NCBI GenBank assembly: GCA_900491605.1
Contig: UESW01004555.1
Location: 62,001 to 126,000, forward strand
Direction: 5' to 3'
Length of the DNA stretch: 64,000 nt
Origin: Calamus simplicifolius
Taxonomy: Eukaryota > Streptophyta > Magnoliopsida > Arecales > Arecaceae
Position 1 is the first letter of the stretch. Each line of letters starts with the position of its first letter. The notes under the pieces were generated by a model, which was given only the letters and a program-made list of their open reading frames with translations, was not told the DNA's origin and ran no database searches. Below are positions 55,081 through 64,000 of this stretch, in pieces. Both the position numbers and the translations under genes were made by a program.

Positions 55081-55293
55081 AGTGCAGAATATGTCGATCA
55101 TGGAGCCTAGTTTTTAGGATTTAGTTTCCGACTTTTGGTTGTGTTGATGATATTTCTTGCCGATATAAAGGCTATTTAGTGGAATAAAATAAATAGATAT
55201 TTTACCATTTCAGATAAGAAAATCTTCTCGTTTACTGCATCTCCTCTCAATTTTATCTTCTCTGCATTTCTTCTAAATTATTTTTATCCATCA
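55081..55293 (+). repeat. Probable 5' LTR of copia element Copia-3
   Basis: Ends CCATCA at 55293 immediately before a PBS-like TGGTATCGGAGC (55295-55306). GATATAAAG near 55160 could be its TATA box. The left edge is uncertain; no second LTR visible. Confidence 0.45.
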
Positions 55294-55313
55294 GTGGTAT
55301 CGGAGCAGGCAAA

Positions 55314-56300
55314 ATGAATGGTCCTGTTCAAATTTCAGTTCCTATCCTGAATGGAAAAAATTACAACCGGTGGAGTATTCAAATGAGAGTTCTTTTCGAT
55401 TACCATGAGTTGCTAGGTGTCGTGGAGGATGGAGTTGCTACACTTGCAGAGAATGCAAATGATGCCCAAAGGAATGTCCATCGTGAAAGCAAGAAAAGGA
55501 TAAGAAGGCTTTATATCTCATCCATCAAGGGATGAATGATGAAGTATTTGAGAAGATTGCAGATGCGACAACATCAAAGCAAGCATGGGATATCTTGATG
55601 ACAGCATATAAAGGTGCGGAGAAAGTTAAGAAGGTAAAACTCCAAACTTTAAGACATCAATATGAGCTCCTACAAATGGAGTCCTCTGAAGCTATTGCTA
55701 CTTATATTAGTCGAGTTCTTGCTTTGACAAATAAAAGCAAAATATATGGAGAGGAGTACAAAGAGCAGACTAAAGTGGAGAAATCTGCGGACACTCACAC
55801 CAAAATTTGAGCACTGGCAGCAATAGAAGAAGCCCATGATCTGTCCCAGATGACTGTTGAAGAGTTGTCAGGCTCATTAGAAGCGCATGAACAAAGAATG
55901 AATGAGAAGGAGACAGAGAAGCCGATTGAGCAAGCCTTCCAAAGCCAAGTTTCTTTCAAAGGTGATCAAGGTGGTGAAACAAGTCAAAGGCATGGTGGTT
56001 CTCGTGGTAGAGGACAGGCACATGGTGTTTACTTCAACAAAGGTCATGGTGGCCATAATAACAATTTTCAAGTAGGTGGTAATGACCAAGAAAAATCAAA
56101 TTTTTGGCAATTAGCAGAATTCAAGAGGTCGTGGTTGCAGACGTGGTAGAGGAAGGTATGACATATCTAATATTGAATGTTATCATTGTCATAAACGTGG
56201 CCACTATTCAAATAAGTGCAAAGACAAAATAGTACCCAAAGGCTCACTATGTGCAAGGAGATGGTGATGATGTTGATGGCGATCATACCCTTTTGATAGT
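55314..56300 (+). pseudogene. Copia-3 Gag, frameshifted and truncated by a chromovirus
   Basis: Blocks ILNGKNYNRWSIQMRVLFDY, then AWDILMTAYKGAEKVKKVKL, LQTLRHQYELLQMESSEAIA and VEELSGSLEAHEQR, followed by a Gly/His/Arg-rich tract and a CCHC knuckle CYHCHKRGHYSNKC (56178-56219). At least three frame changes or stops. Coding ends where the chromovirus LTR starts at 56306. Confidence 0.82.
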
Positions 56301-56305
56301 CACTG

Positions 56306-57563
56306 TGGTGCGGGCACCAGGATCAAGCAGAGGATTCTTAACCCTCTATGGATATCTGATTAGTTATGATTCAAGTCTTGAGTTGAAAAATAAAGTTTAG
56401 TTTATTTTGAGTCCCGTCCAGTTCATTTTATTCTAAATTGAGTCCTATCCAGTTCAGTTTATTTTAATGTGAGTCCTGTAGTAAGTTCATCAGCTTACAA
56501 GAGGAGACATCAGTATTGGAGCAGAAGACAAGGCCATCACAGTCAGACAGAGCAGCTGCTAAATTCAAGTTGGTGCCACACCTACTCAAGTAGCCCACAT
56601 GCCACCTAGCAGAGCAAGCAACCTTCCGATCTGAATGATCATTTTCTCATTTGGCAGATGCCGATTTCATGTCAAATTAAGCTATCGCTGATTACATCTC
56701 AATCATATCTAGTAGATCACCTGCCTCATATGGACGCCACAGATTTCATGCCGAATCCAGCTGCTGCTGATTGCATCTAAAGATCACCTTCCTCATCTGG
56801 ATGCTGCAGATTTCATGCCAAATTTGATTAGGGCACCTTTTTTTCTTTTCTCTCTTTCCATATCTGTATTTTCTTGGGCCCCAAGTCTCTTGCTCTATAA
56901 AAGAGACCTCTTGTATGAATGATGTATCTTTTATTATTAATCAATCAATCCAAGTTTTGAGTTATTGTGATTTTTGTTAATTGGTTCTCTGGTGCTCTTG
57001 TTTCCCTCCTCCTGCGCATGCCAACATCCCAAGTTTCCAGAGAAACCCTGGCCACACCTTTGTCTTCCAATAGTGGACGCCCAAGAGCCCTTGGCCGCCT
57101 TCCCTTTTCTCTACTCCTTCCTTGTCTCTTTGCCTCTATTCTAAATTTTCTCTATTATTCTTTAACCCTTGTATGGTGATCTTGCAGATCCTCAGTAGCC
57201 ACGAATCCAGGATTCAAGGTGATCGTCATCCAGTCAGCGGATACTTGGCCGCAGATCCGTGGGCTCAAGGCTTGGTCATCTAGGGTGCATCCGCAGGCAG
57301 AGCAACCCCTTCAACACTTTGATCTTCCCCCTCTTGCTAGGTACACCCCTCTAATCTACTAGTAACTTTATTGTAGGAGAGCAAGCCCTACCGGGCTTCT
57401 TAGCCTCGGCGGTCCTTCTTCTTTATTTTTTAAGGAACTGTTTCGCGTGCGGATTTACTGTGAATTTTTCTGAATCCCTCTTAGGCTATTACTTTGGAAA
57501 AATAATCAACTACAATCATTAATCATTAAAAAAAATTACTTGCATGCGAATCGTCCTGCATCA
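56306..57563 (+). repeat. Chromovirus 5' LTR (1258 bp)
   Basis: Strong match to 63215-64000 over the shared length. CTCTATAAAAGAG (TATA box) near 56893, with the same word in the 3' LTR near 63804. The small frame at 56967 is not a gene. Confidence 0.9.
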
Positions 57564-58465
57564 GTTTGGTATCAGAGCATAGTTAGGGCTTAATTTTAAT
57601 TCACGTTATTATCAGTATATCATCTGTTAATTAAATTGTTTCTGTTGCATACATATCAAAAATTACAAAATTTATTTCTCTAGATTTGTTATAATTTAAA
57701 GTATTTTTTGTTATTTTTAAGAATTTAATTCAATCTATGAATTAATTGCATGCCTAATTACTCATAAAAAATATAAAAATTCTTGAGATTTTGTTAATCG
57801 AATTGTTTCTTGCATACACATCAAAAAAATTACGATATAATTATTTTTGTTAATTTTTGAGGATTTAATTTGATATGTGAAAAAAATCTGAGATTTATTG
57901 CTATTTATAGATTTCTGGATTAGGGTTTGTGTTTTACATGTCATTCATCTGCATTAAATTACTCTTAAGGGCTTTCATTGATGTCAGATAAGGAGGGATT
58001 GAGACCCCTTCCTTGGCCCAAAACAACCACCCGTGCATTCCGATCCCAAGCCTCTAATCTAAAACTGAGTAGCAACTTAATTGACATTTGCCTAGAGGGC
58101 TAGGGACACCAACAGTCGGTTTAGTGTACTGGAGGAGACTAGTACAAATCAATCTGGCGTGTGCTCTGAAATTGTGTCTAGAAGGGAGGTCAAATGTCAA
58201 ACGACTTAAGCGGAGTGTTGGGGTTATTCTAATTAGGCACCTGCAATTTGCGGGATGAGCCTCCCCCTTCCACCTGTCCCAACTGCCAATTGAAGAGTTA
58301 CTGTTAGATTGGCTTGCATTAAGCCAAATCCTTTACTCTGGATGACTAGGTCTAGCATACCGTAGTCCGAGTCAGTCTGAGTCTTGTATGCTTGATTGTG
58401 CTTGCATGTGCACTAGATCAGGAGCATCTTTTCGCCCGTCACCACCTCCATTACAGGCTGAACCC

Positions 58466-59500
58466 ATGGCTAATCAAAGCATTGATGATCACTTAAGGAT
58501 CATCACTGAACAACTAGCCCGAATGAACCAAGACATCAAGCAATCTGAGGCTAGATTAGGGTCCAGGTTCGATCAAGTCGAAACTAGGTTGGGCATCCTA
58601 GAAGAAGCCCGTGAGCCCCACACTGAGTCTGATCATGAGACCCCACCTCATCCTAGGAGAGCCCAACAGCCTGACCTCTACATAAGGCCAAACCCTAGGA
58701 GACCACTTCGACCTGATCCAGTCCTAGATGTCCTCCCTAGGAGACCCAATCATGAGGCAGTAGACCAAGAAGAAAGAGCCCTTAGAAGTGTCAGACTTGA
58801 AGCACCTACTTTCGATGGCTCTATGGACCCTAAGGACTACCTAGATTGGGAGGAAGGGATGGACCAGTACTTTGACTGGTACGACATGTCTGAAGAGCAT
58901 AAGTTTAAGTTTGCCAAGCTCAAGTTAGTACGACAGGCTAGGTTATACTGGGCCACTTTAGAGCGAAGGCAATTATTAGAGGGTAGAGACCCCATAGTCA
59001 CCTGGCACGCCATGAAGGCTAGACTTAGGTCCAATTATGTCCCCACATCGTATGAACAGAGCCTATTGGACCAGTGGCAGGGATTAATTCAGGGTAGTAA
59101 AACTGTGAATGAATACATTGCTACATTCCAAGAGTATACCATGAGGTGTAATATCGTTCAGTCTGAGGAAGTCACCCTATCCAAGTTTAGGTATGGCCTG
59201 AGAGCAGATATTCAAAGAGAACTCTACCTAAGAAGGGTACACGATTTAGAAGAAGCTTACCAAGTTGCTAGGGATTATGAACGTTTTCAGAGAGGGCCAC
59301 CCTATCGTAGATCAGAGGCTACCAAGAGCCCTAGCCCATATCCAGGATCTAGCCAGGCCTATCCTAGTCGTCCCAGACCTACCCAGTACTCAGACCCCCG
59401 CCAGACTTTCCCGAGTCGACCCAACACTAGCCGACCCAGTACAAGCCGAACTGAGTTGAGTCGACCCCAGAATAGTACCCCTATACCCCAGAGAGGATAA
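58466..59500 (+). pseudogene. Chromovirus Gag
   Basis: ATG at 58466 (MANQSIDDHLRII) preferred over an in-frame ATG at 58388, because the family usually starts close to the coiled coil (LARMNQDIKQSEARLGSRFD). The Gag core is FDGSMDPKDYLDWEEGMDQY, WHAMKARLRSNYVPTSYEQ, TVNEYIATFQEYTMRCN. A Ser/Pro/Arg tail follows. The frame stops at 59498-59500; the CCHC knuckle CFRCNKPGHMISQC (59547-59588) is one base out of frame. Confidence 0.87.
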
Positions 59501-59554
59501 GGGCAAATCTGTAGAGGTCCAAAGAAATTCCAACCCCCAGATCAAATGCTTTAG

Positions 59555-60337
59555 ATGCAACAAACCGGGACATATGATCAGCCAGTGCCCAGTCAGATCC
59601 TTCATATAGATGAGTTACCTGAGACTGAATCCGAGTCCCTAGTTGAGCCTGAGGGAGAGGTCTATGAGGCTGATACCCATCTGATAGATGAGTACGATGG
59701 AGAGGAGGAAACATTTGAGTCTGAAGACCTACTAGGAGTGGTTAGATGTATCTTGACCCAGACTCAAACTAAGGACCAGAAAGATTGGCGTAGGACTAAC
59801 ATCCTACAGACTTTTGTTAAGATAGGGGATAAGGTGCTCAAGATCATAGTGGATAGCGGGAGTTGTGTCAATGCCGTCTCTACCAATACAGTTAAGTCAT
59901 TAGGATTGACCACAGTTCCCCATCCTAGTCCCTATAAGGTCTCGTGGGTAGATTCCACCTCTATCCCAATCAAGTCCAGATGCCAAATACTAATCAAATT
60001 GCAAAATTATGAGGAAAAGGTCTGGTGCGATGTAATTCCTATGGGTGTTAGTAGTATTATATTAGGTCGACCTTGGCTTTACGATCACGATGCCACCTTG
60101 TTTGGTCGATCCAACATCTGCTCTTTTAAACACAATGGGAACAAGTATGTGATACATCCAACTCCACCTAGGGACCCAATCAAGAAAGGATCTAGCAACC
60201 TTAAGGATAGCAAGCCAAGAGTTAATCTGATTAAAGCTAAGGAATTAGAAAAGGACATCACTGAGGGTAATCCTGTTTGGATTTTGACCACTAAAGAGAT
60301 CTATGAATCAGTCCAAAAGGAACAACCCCAGAAGTAA
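59555..60337 (+). pseudogene. Chromovirus protease region
   Basis: Acidic linker, then LKIIVDSGSCVNAVS (catalytic D-S-G) and CDVIPMGVSSIILGRPWLYD, the characteristic block of chromovirus proteases. Out of frame with gag. Confidence 0.87.
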
Positions 60338-60378
60338 TTGAGATCCTAGAGGAGTTTAAGGATGTCTTCCCTGAAGAA

Positions 60379-61724
60379 TTGCCTGATCAGTTACCACCCC
60401 TGAGAAACATCCAACATGCCATTGACCTGATCCCAGGATCCACCCTCCCAAACCTTCCCCATTATAGGATGAACCCCACTGAGCATCAAGAACTACAAAA
60501 ACAAGTGGGAGAATTACTTAGGAAAGGTTTCATTAGGGAGAGCTTAAGTCCTTGTGCAGTTCCTGCACTATTAACCCCTAAGAAGGATGGTACCTGAGAA
60601 TGTGCATGGACAGTAGGGCCATCAACAAAATCACTATCAAGTATAGGTTCCCTATCCCCAGACTAGATGACATGTTGGACATGATGGCGGGTGCCACTAT
60701 CTTTTCCAAAATAGACCTTAAGAGTGGCTACCATCAGGTTAGAATTAGACCAGGGGATGAGTGGAAGACTGCATTTAAGACTAGAGATGGTCTGTTTGAG
60801 TGGGTCGTGATGCCTTTTGGGCTGTCAAACGCACCTAGCACATTCATGAGAATCATGACCCAGGTCCTGAAAGAGTACACGAAAAATTCTTAGTGGTCTA
60901 TTTTGATGATATATTAATTTATAGCAAGACCAAAGAGGACCATCTTAACCATCTCAGATTAATCTGTCAGACCCTTAGAGAGAATAGCCTATATGCAAAC
61001 CTTAAGAAGTGTGATTTCATGATGCATAGGGTTATCTTTCTAGGTTTTGTGGTAACCCCAGAAGGTGTTTCAGCGGATCCTGAAAAGGTTAGGTCGGTCG
61101 TAGAGTGGCCGTACCCATGAACGTCCACGATGTCCGCAGCTTCCATGGCCTAGCAACCTTTTACAGGAGATTCATTAGGGGATTTAGCACCATCGTCGCA
61201 CCCATCACTGATTGTATTAGGAAGGATAATTTTGAGTGGACTAAGTCAGCTAATAAGGCCTTCCTAGAGCTTAAGGATAGGATGACTCATGCACCCATAC
61301 TTAGACTTCCAGACTTTTCTAAGGTGTTTGAGGTTGCGTGCGATGCGTCGGGAGTAGGCATAGGTGGAGTGTTAAGCCAAGAAAATCACCCATAGCTTTC
61401 TTTAGTGAAAAACTAAATGAAGCTAAACTTAGATATTCCACCTATGATAAGGAATTCTATGCGGTAGTACAAGCCCTTAAGTATTGGAGACATTACTTAC
61501 TACCGCAGGAGTTTGTCTTATTTTCTGATCATGAGGCACTCCGATTTCTGAACTCCCAAAAGAAGCTAAATTCTAGGCACGGCAAATGGGTTGAATACAT
61601 TCAGGCATACACTTTTGTCCTAAAACACCATGCCGGTATAGAAAATAAGGTAGCAGACGCCCTAAGCCGTAAGTCTTTGTTGTTGAGTACTGTTAGCGCC
61701 GAAGTTATAGGATTCGATCAATAA
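60379..61724 (+). pseudogene. Chromovirus reverse transcriptase and RNase H
   Basis: Successive frames: LLRKGFIRESLSPCAVPALL; then CMDSRAINKITIKYRFPIPR, FSKIDLKSGYHQVRI and VMPFGLSNAPSTFMR; then VYFDDILIYSKT (catalytic F-D-D); then RSFHGLATFYRRFIRGFS; then RNase H CDASGVGIGGVLSQ, YSTYDKEFYAVVQALKYWRH and HHAGIENKVADALSRK. Four or more single-base shifts. Confidence 0.9.
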
Positions 61725-61734
61725 AAGATGAGTA

Positions 61735-63130
61735 TGAGACCTGTCATGACTTTGGTGAAATTTATAAGATCCTTCAGCTAGGGCCATCTAGTACTAGTGG
61801 AGATTATACCATCCAGGATGGTTACCTTTTTAGGGGCAATAGACTTTGTATCCCTAGGACGTCACTTAGAGAATTCCTAGTCTGGGAAACGCATGCTGGG
61901 GGATTAGCTGGTCATTTTGGAAGAGATAAGACTATTCTAGTGATAGAGGACCAATTTTACTGGCCAGGATTAAAAAGGCTCGTTGCCCTGATAATAGCCC
62001 GATGTCGAACTTGTGCCGTTGCAAAACAACAGAAGTAGAACACCGGTCTATATACTCCTTTGCCAGTGCCTGATCGTCCTTGGCAAGACCTCAGTATGGA
62101 CTTCATTCTAGGATTACCTAAAACCCAGAAGAAGCTCCATCTTTGTAGTGGTCATAGGTTCTCTAAGATGGCTCATTTCATCCCTTGTTCACAAACCTTT
62201 GATGCATCTAGGGTAGCCCACTTTTCTTAGACTGCGTGGTCAAGCTCCATGGCCTACCTAAGACCATTGTTTCTATAGGGATGTTAGGTTCACCAGCTAC
62301 TTTTGGAAAACGCTATGGCATCTGTTAGGGACCAAACTTAATTTTTCCATAGCCTTTCACCCCCAAACGGATGGGCAAACTGAAGTGGTGAACCATAGTC
62401 TAGGAAACCTTCTTAGGTGCCTTGTAGGCGAACACCTAGGATGTGGGATTTATTATGCCTCGTGCAGAGTTCGCCTACAATAGCTCAGTGAACAGGTCCA
62501 CGGGCAAGAGTCCATTCGAGATAGTCCATGGGTACAAGCCTAATCGTCCACTTGATCTAATTCCTTTACCCCTCCACACACGAGTCTTAGAGTCCGCACA
62601 AGCATTTGCACAGCATATCAAAGACTTACATAAGGACATTAGCCAGAAAATAAATCTAAGTAATGAAACTTATAAAAGACTGGCTAACTCCGAAGAAGAG
62701 CCAAAGAGTTCGTGTAGGGGATTATGTCATGGTTAGGCTTAGGCCTGAACGGTTCCCACTAGGGACTGTTAAGAAACTTCACGCTCGCGGAGCTGGTCCC
62801 TTTAAAATAATAGAGAAGGTAGTACCAATGCCTATGTGCTAGATCTGCCCTCGGATTGGGGCATTAGCTCTACCTTCAATATTGCAGACCTAGTAGAATA
62901 TAGGGAACCGATAGCGATTCCTAGTGAGTACTTTGGACCTAACCCTCTTTCATGAGCTAACCTACCCAAGAGTGTCCACCACCAATTTTACCTGAGCGAG
63001 GAGAGCGGATCGAGCGTATCCTAGACAATCAAGCCATTATGACCCGGAACTGCGTTATCAACGCTACCTGGTCGATGGCAGGGTCGCCCCGAATCTAACG
63101 ATTCATGGATTACTCGAGAGGACTTGCAAC
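61735..63130 (+). pseudogene. Chromovirus integrase and chromodomain, decayed
   Basis: H-H-C-C zinc domain (ETHAGGLAGHFGRDK ... CRTCAVAK, ~61890-62030), a degraded core, then RAEFAYNSSVNRSTGKSPFE (62443-62736). At 62990-63190, across one missing base near 63075, it gives ERIERILDNQAI, YQRYLV, then WQGRPESNDSWITREDL. The Y-x-x-x-L-V-x-W-x-G-x-P spacing is that of a chromodomain. This defines the element as a chromovirus. Confidence 0.78.
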
Positions 63131-63214
63131 ACCTCAACCCAGACCTACTAGAGAGATACCAGAGCCAGAATGACCCATACTCGACGGGGTCGAGTTCTTC
63201 CCATTCCGGAGAAT

Positions 63215-64000
63215 TGGTGCGGGCATCAGGATCAAGCAGAGGATTCTTAACCCTCTGTGGATATCTGATTAGTTATGATTCAAGTCTTGAGTTGGAAAAT
63301 AAAGTTTAGTTTATTTTGAGTCCCATCCAATTCATTTTATTCTAAATTAAGTCCTATCCAGTTCAGTTTATTTTAATGTGAGTCCTATAGTAAGTTCATC
63401 AGCTTACAAGAGGAGACATCAATATTGGAGCAGAAGACAAGGCCATCACAGTCAGACAGAGCAGCTGCTAAATTCAAGTTGGTGCCACATCTACTTCAAG
63501 CAGCCCACATGCCACCTAGAAGAGAAAGCAACCTTTTCGATCTGGATGATCATTTTCCTCATCTGGCCGATGCCGATTTTACGTCAAATTAAGCTGCCGT
63601 TGATTGCATCTCAATCATATTTAGAAGATCACCTGCCTCATCTGGACGCCATAGATTTCATGCCGAATCTAGCTGCTACTGATTGCATCTAGAATATCAC
63701 CTTCCTCATCTGAACGTTTCAGATTTCATGCCAAATTTGATTAGGGTGCCTTTTTTTTTTTCTCTCTTTCCATATCTGTATTTCTTGGGCCCCAAGTCTC
63801 TTGCTCTATAAAAGAGACCCTCTTGTATGAATGATGTATCTTTTATTATTAATCAATCAATCCAGTTTTGAGTTATTGTGATTTTTGTTAATTAGTTCTC
63901 TGGTGCTCTTGTTTTCCTCCTCCTGCGCATGCTAACATTCCAAGTTTCCAAGAGAAACCCTGGCCGCCACCTTTGTCTTCCAATAGTGGACGCCCAAGAG
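63215..64000 (+). repeat. Chromovirus 3' LTR, incomplete
   Basis: Matches 56306 onward (TGGTGCGGGCA, then the same TTTATTTTGAGTCC and TATA regions) and runs off the window. Confidence 0.9.

Larger units (their letters stand above)
56306..64000 (+). mobile_element. Ty3/gypsy chromovirus, 3' LTR cut by the window end
   Basis: The direct repeat 56306-57563 and 63215-64000 (continuing) are LTRs starting TGGTGCGGGCA and ending CCTGCATCA; the short ends are near-complementary. The PBS TGGTATCAGAGC is at 57567-57578. Order is gag, zinc knuckle, protease, RT, RNase H, integrase, chromodomain, all with frameshifts. It inserted into Copia-3 gag. The left flank CACTG (56301-56305) should be half of the target duplication. 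Confidence 0.9.

Noticed and set aside
55314..56149. Host gene made of three short exons
   Set aside because: The three frames are consecutive blocks of copia Gag separated by stops and shifts, with a PBS just upstream.
58388..58465. Extended N-terminus of chromovirus Gag
   Set aside because: In-frame but Cys/Ser/Pro-rich and unlike the family; the ATG at 58466 is favoured, though the longer start cannot be excluded.

Overview
This is nuclear DNA from a flowering plant, most probably a monocot. The signs are spliced genes with GT-AG introns, a plant PPR-DYW gene, a plastid-type fructosamine-kinase-like gene, and dense nested LTR retrotransposons, CACTA, Mutator-like and hAT elements. A large-genome monocot such as a palm would fit, but I cannot prove the species. 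Only three host genes are visible: a RING-H2 protein (+, 24150-27761, 3 exons), a PPR-DYW protein (-, 28497-30553, one frameshift) and a ribulosamine/fructosamine-3-kinase (+, 35447-53221, 9 exons). Almost everything else is transposable-element DNA.

Left third (1-22369): a nested stack. An old Ty1/copia element (Copia-A, minus strand) runs from its 5' LTR (22056-22369) down to position 5996. A full Sirevirus-type copia element (plus strand, 7901-18448) lies inside its integrase gene, with two 1.67-kb LTRs, a perfect TAATT target duplication, gag, a decayed pol, an env-like third ORF and several polypurine tracts. A CACTA element interrupts its RNase H at 5995/5996. The end of that element, TTTTCTTGTAGTG, is in view, with 3.7 kb of subterminal repeats, a likely promoter with a non-coding exon, and the start of the transposase at the left window edge.

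Middle (22370-35263): the RING-H2 gene has introns full of MITE-like and decayed gypsy DNA. The convergent PPR gene follows. Next to the PPR start codon is a 3.65-kb giant palindrome with a perfect 9-bp target duplication (CAAAAAGAA). Its arms carry opposed arrays of a ~22-bp tandem repeat. Fifty-nine bases further on is a second foldback element (827 bp) with its own 9-bp duplication and a related ~22-bp repeat. Both look like non-autonomous Mutator-like (MULE) elements. Smaller copies at 24467, 25266 and 53881 seem to belong to the same group.

Right half (35264-64000): the kinase gene has a 12.3-kb first intron, most of which is one Ty3 Tat-type LTR retrotransposon (36445-47414, TSD ATATT) with an antisense ORF. 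Downstream are another MULE-type MITE, the 3' end of a hAT transposon with its dimerisation-domain coding, and a copia gag. A Ty3 chromovirus (56306 to beyond 64000) has split that gag and retains a broken chromodomain.

The genes do not form an operon or pathway. The window shows how layered insertion has expanded introns and moved transposon ends next to host promoters. Coding calls rest on recognised motifs. Exon borders are inferred from splice signals, reading phase and remembered family sequences, not from transcripts.
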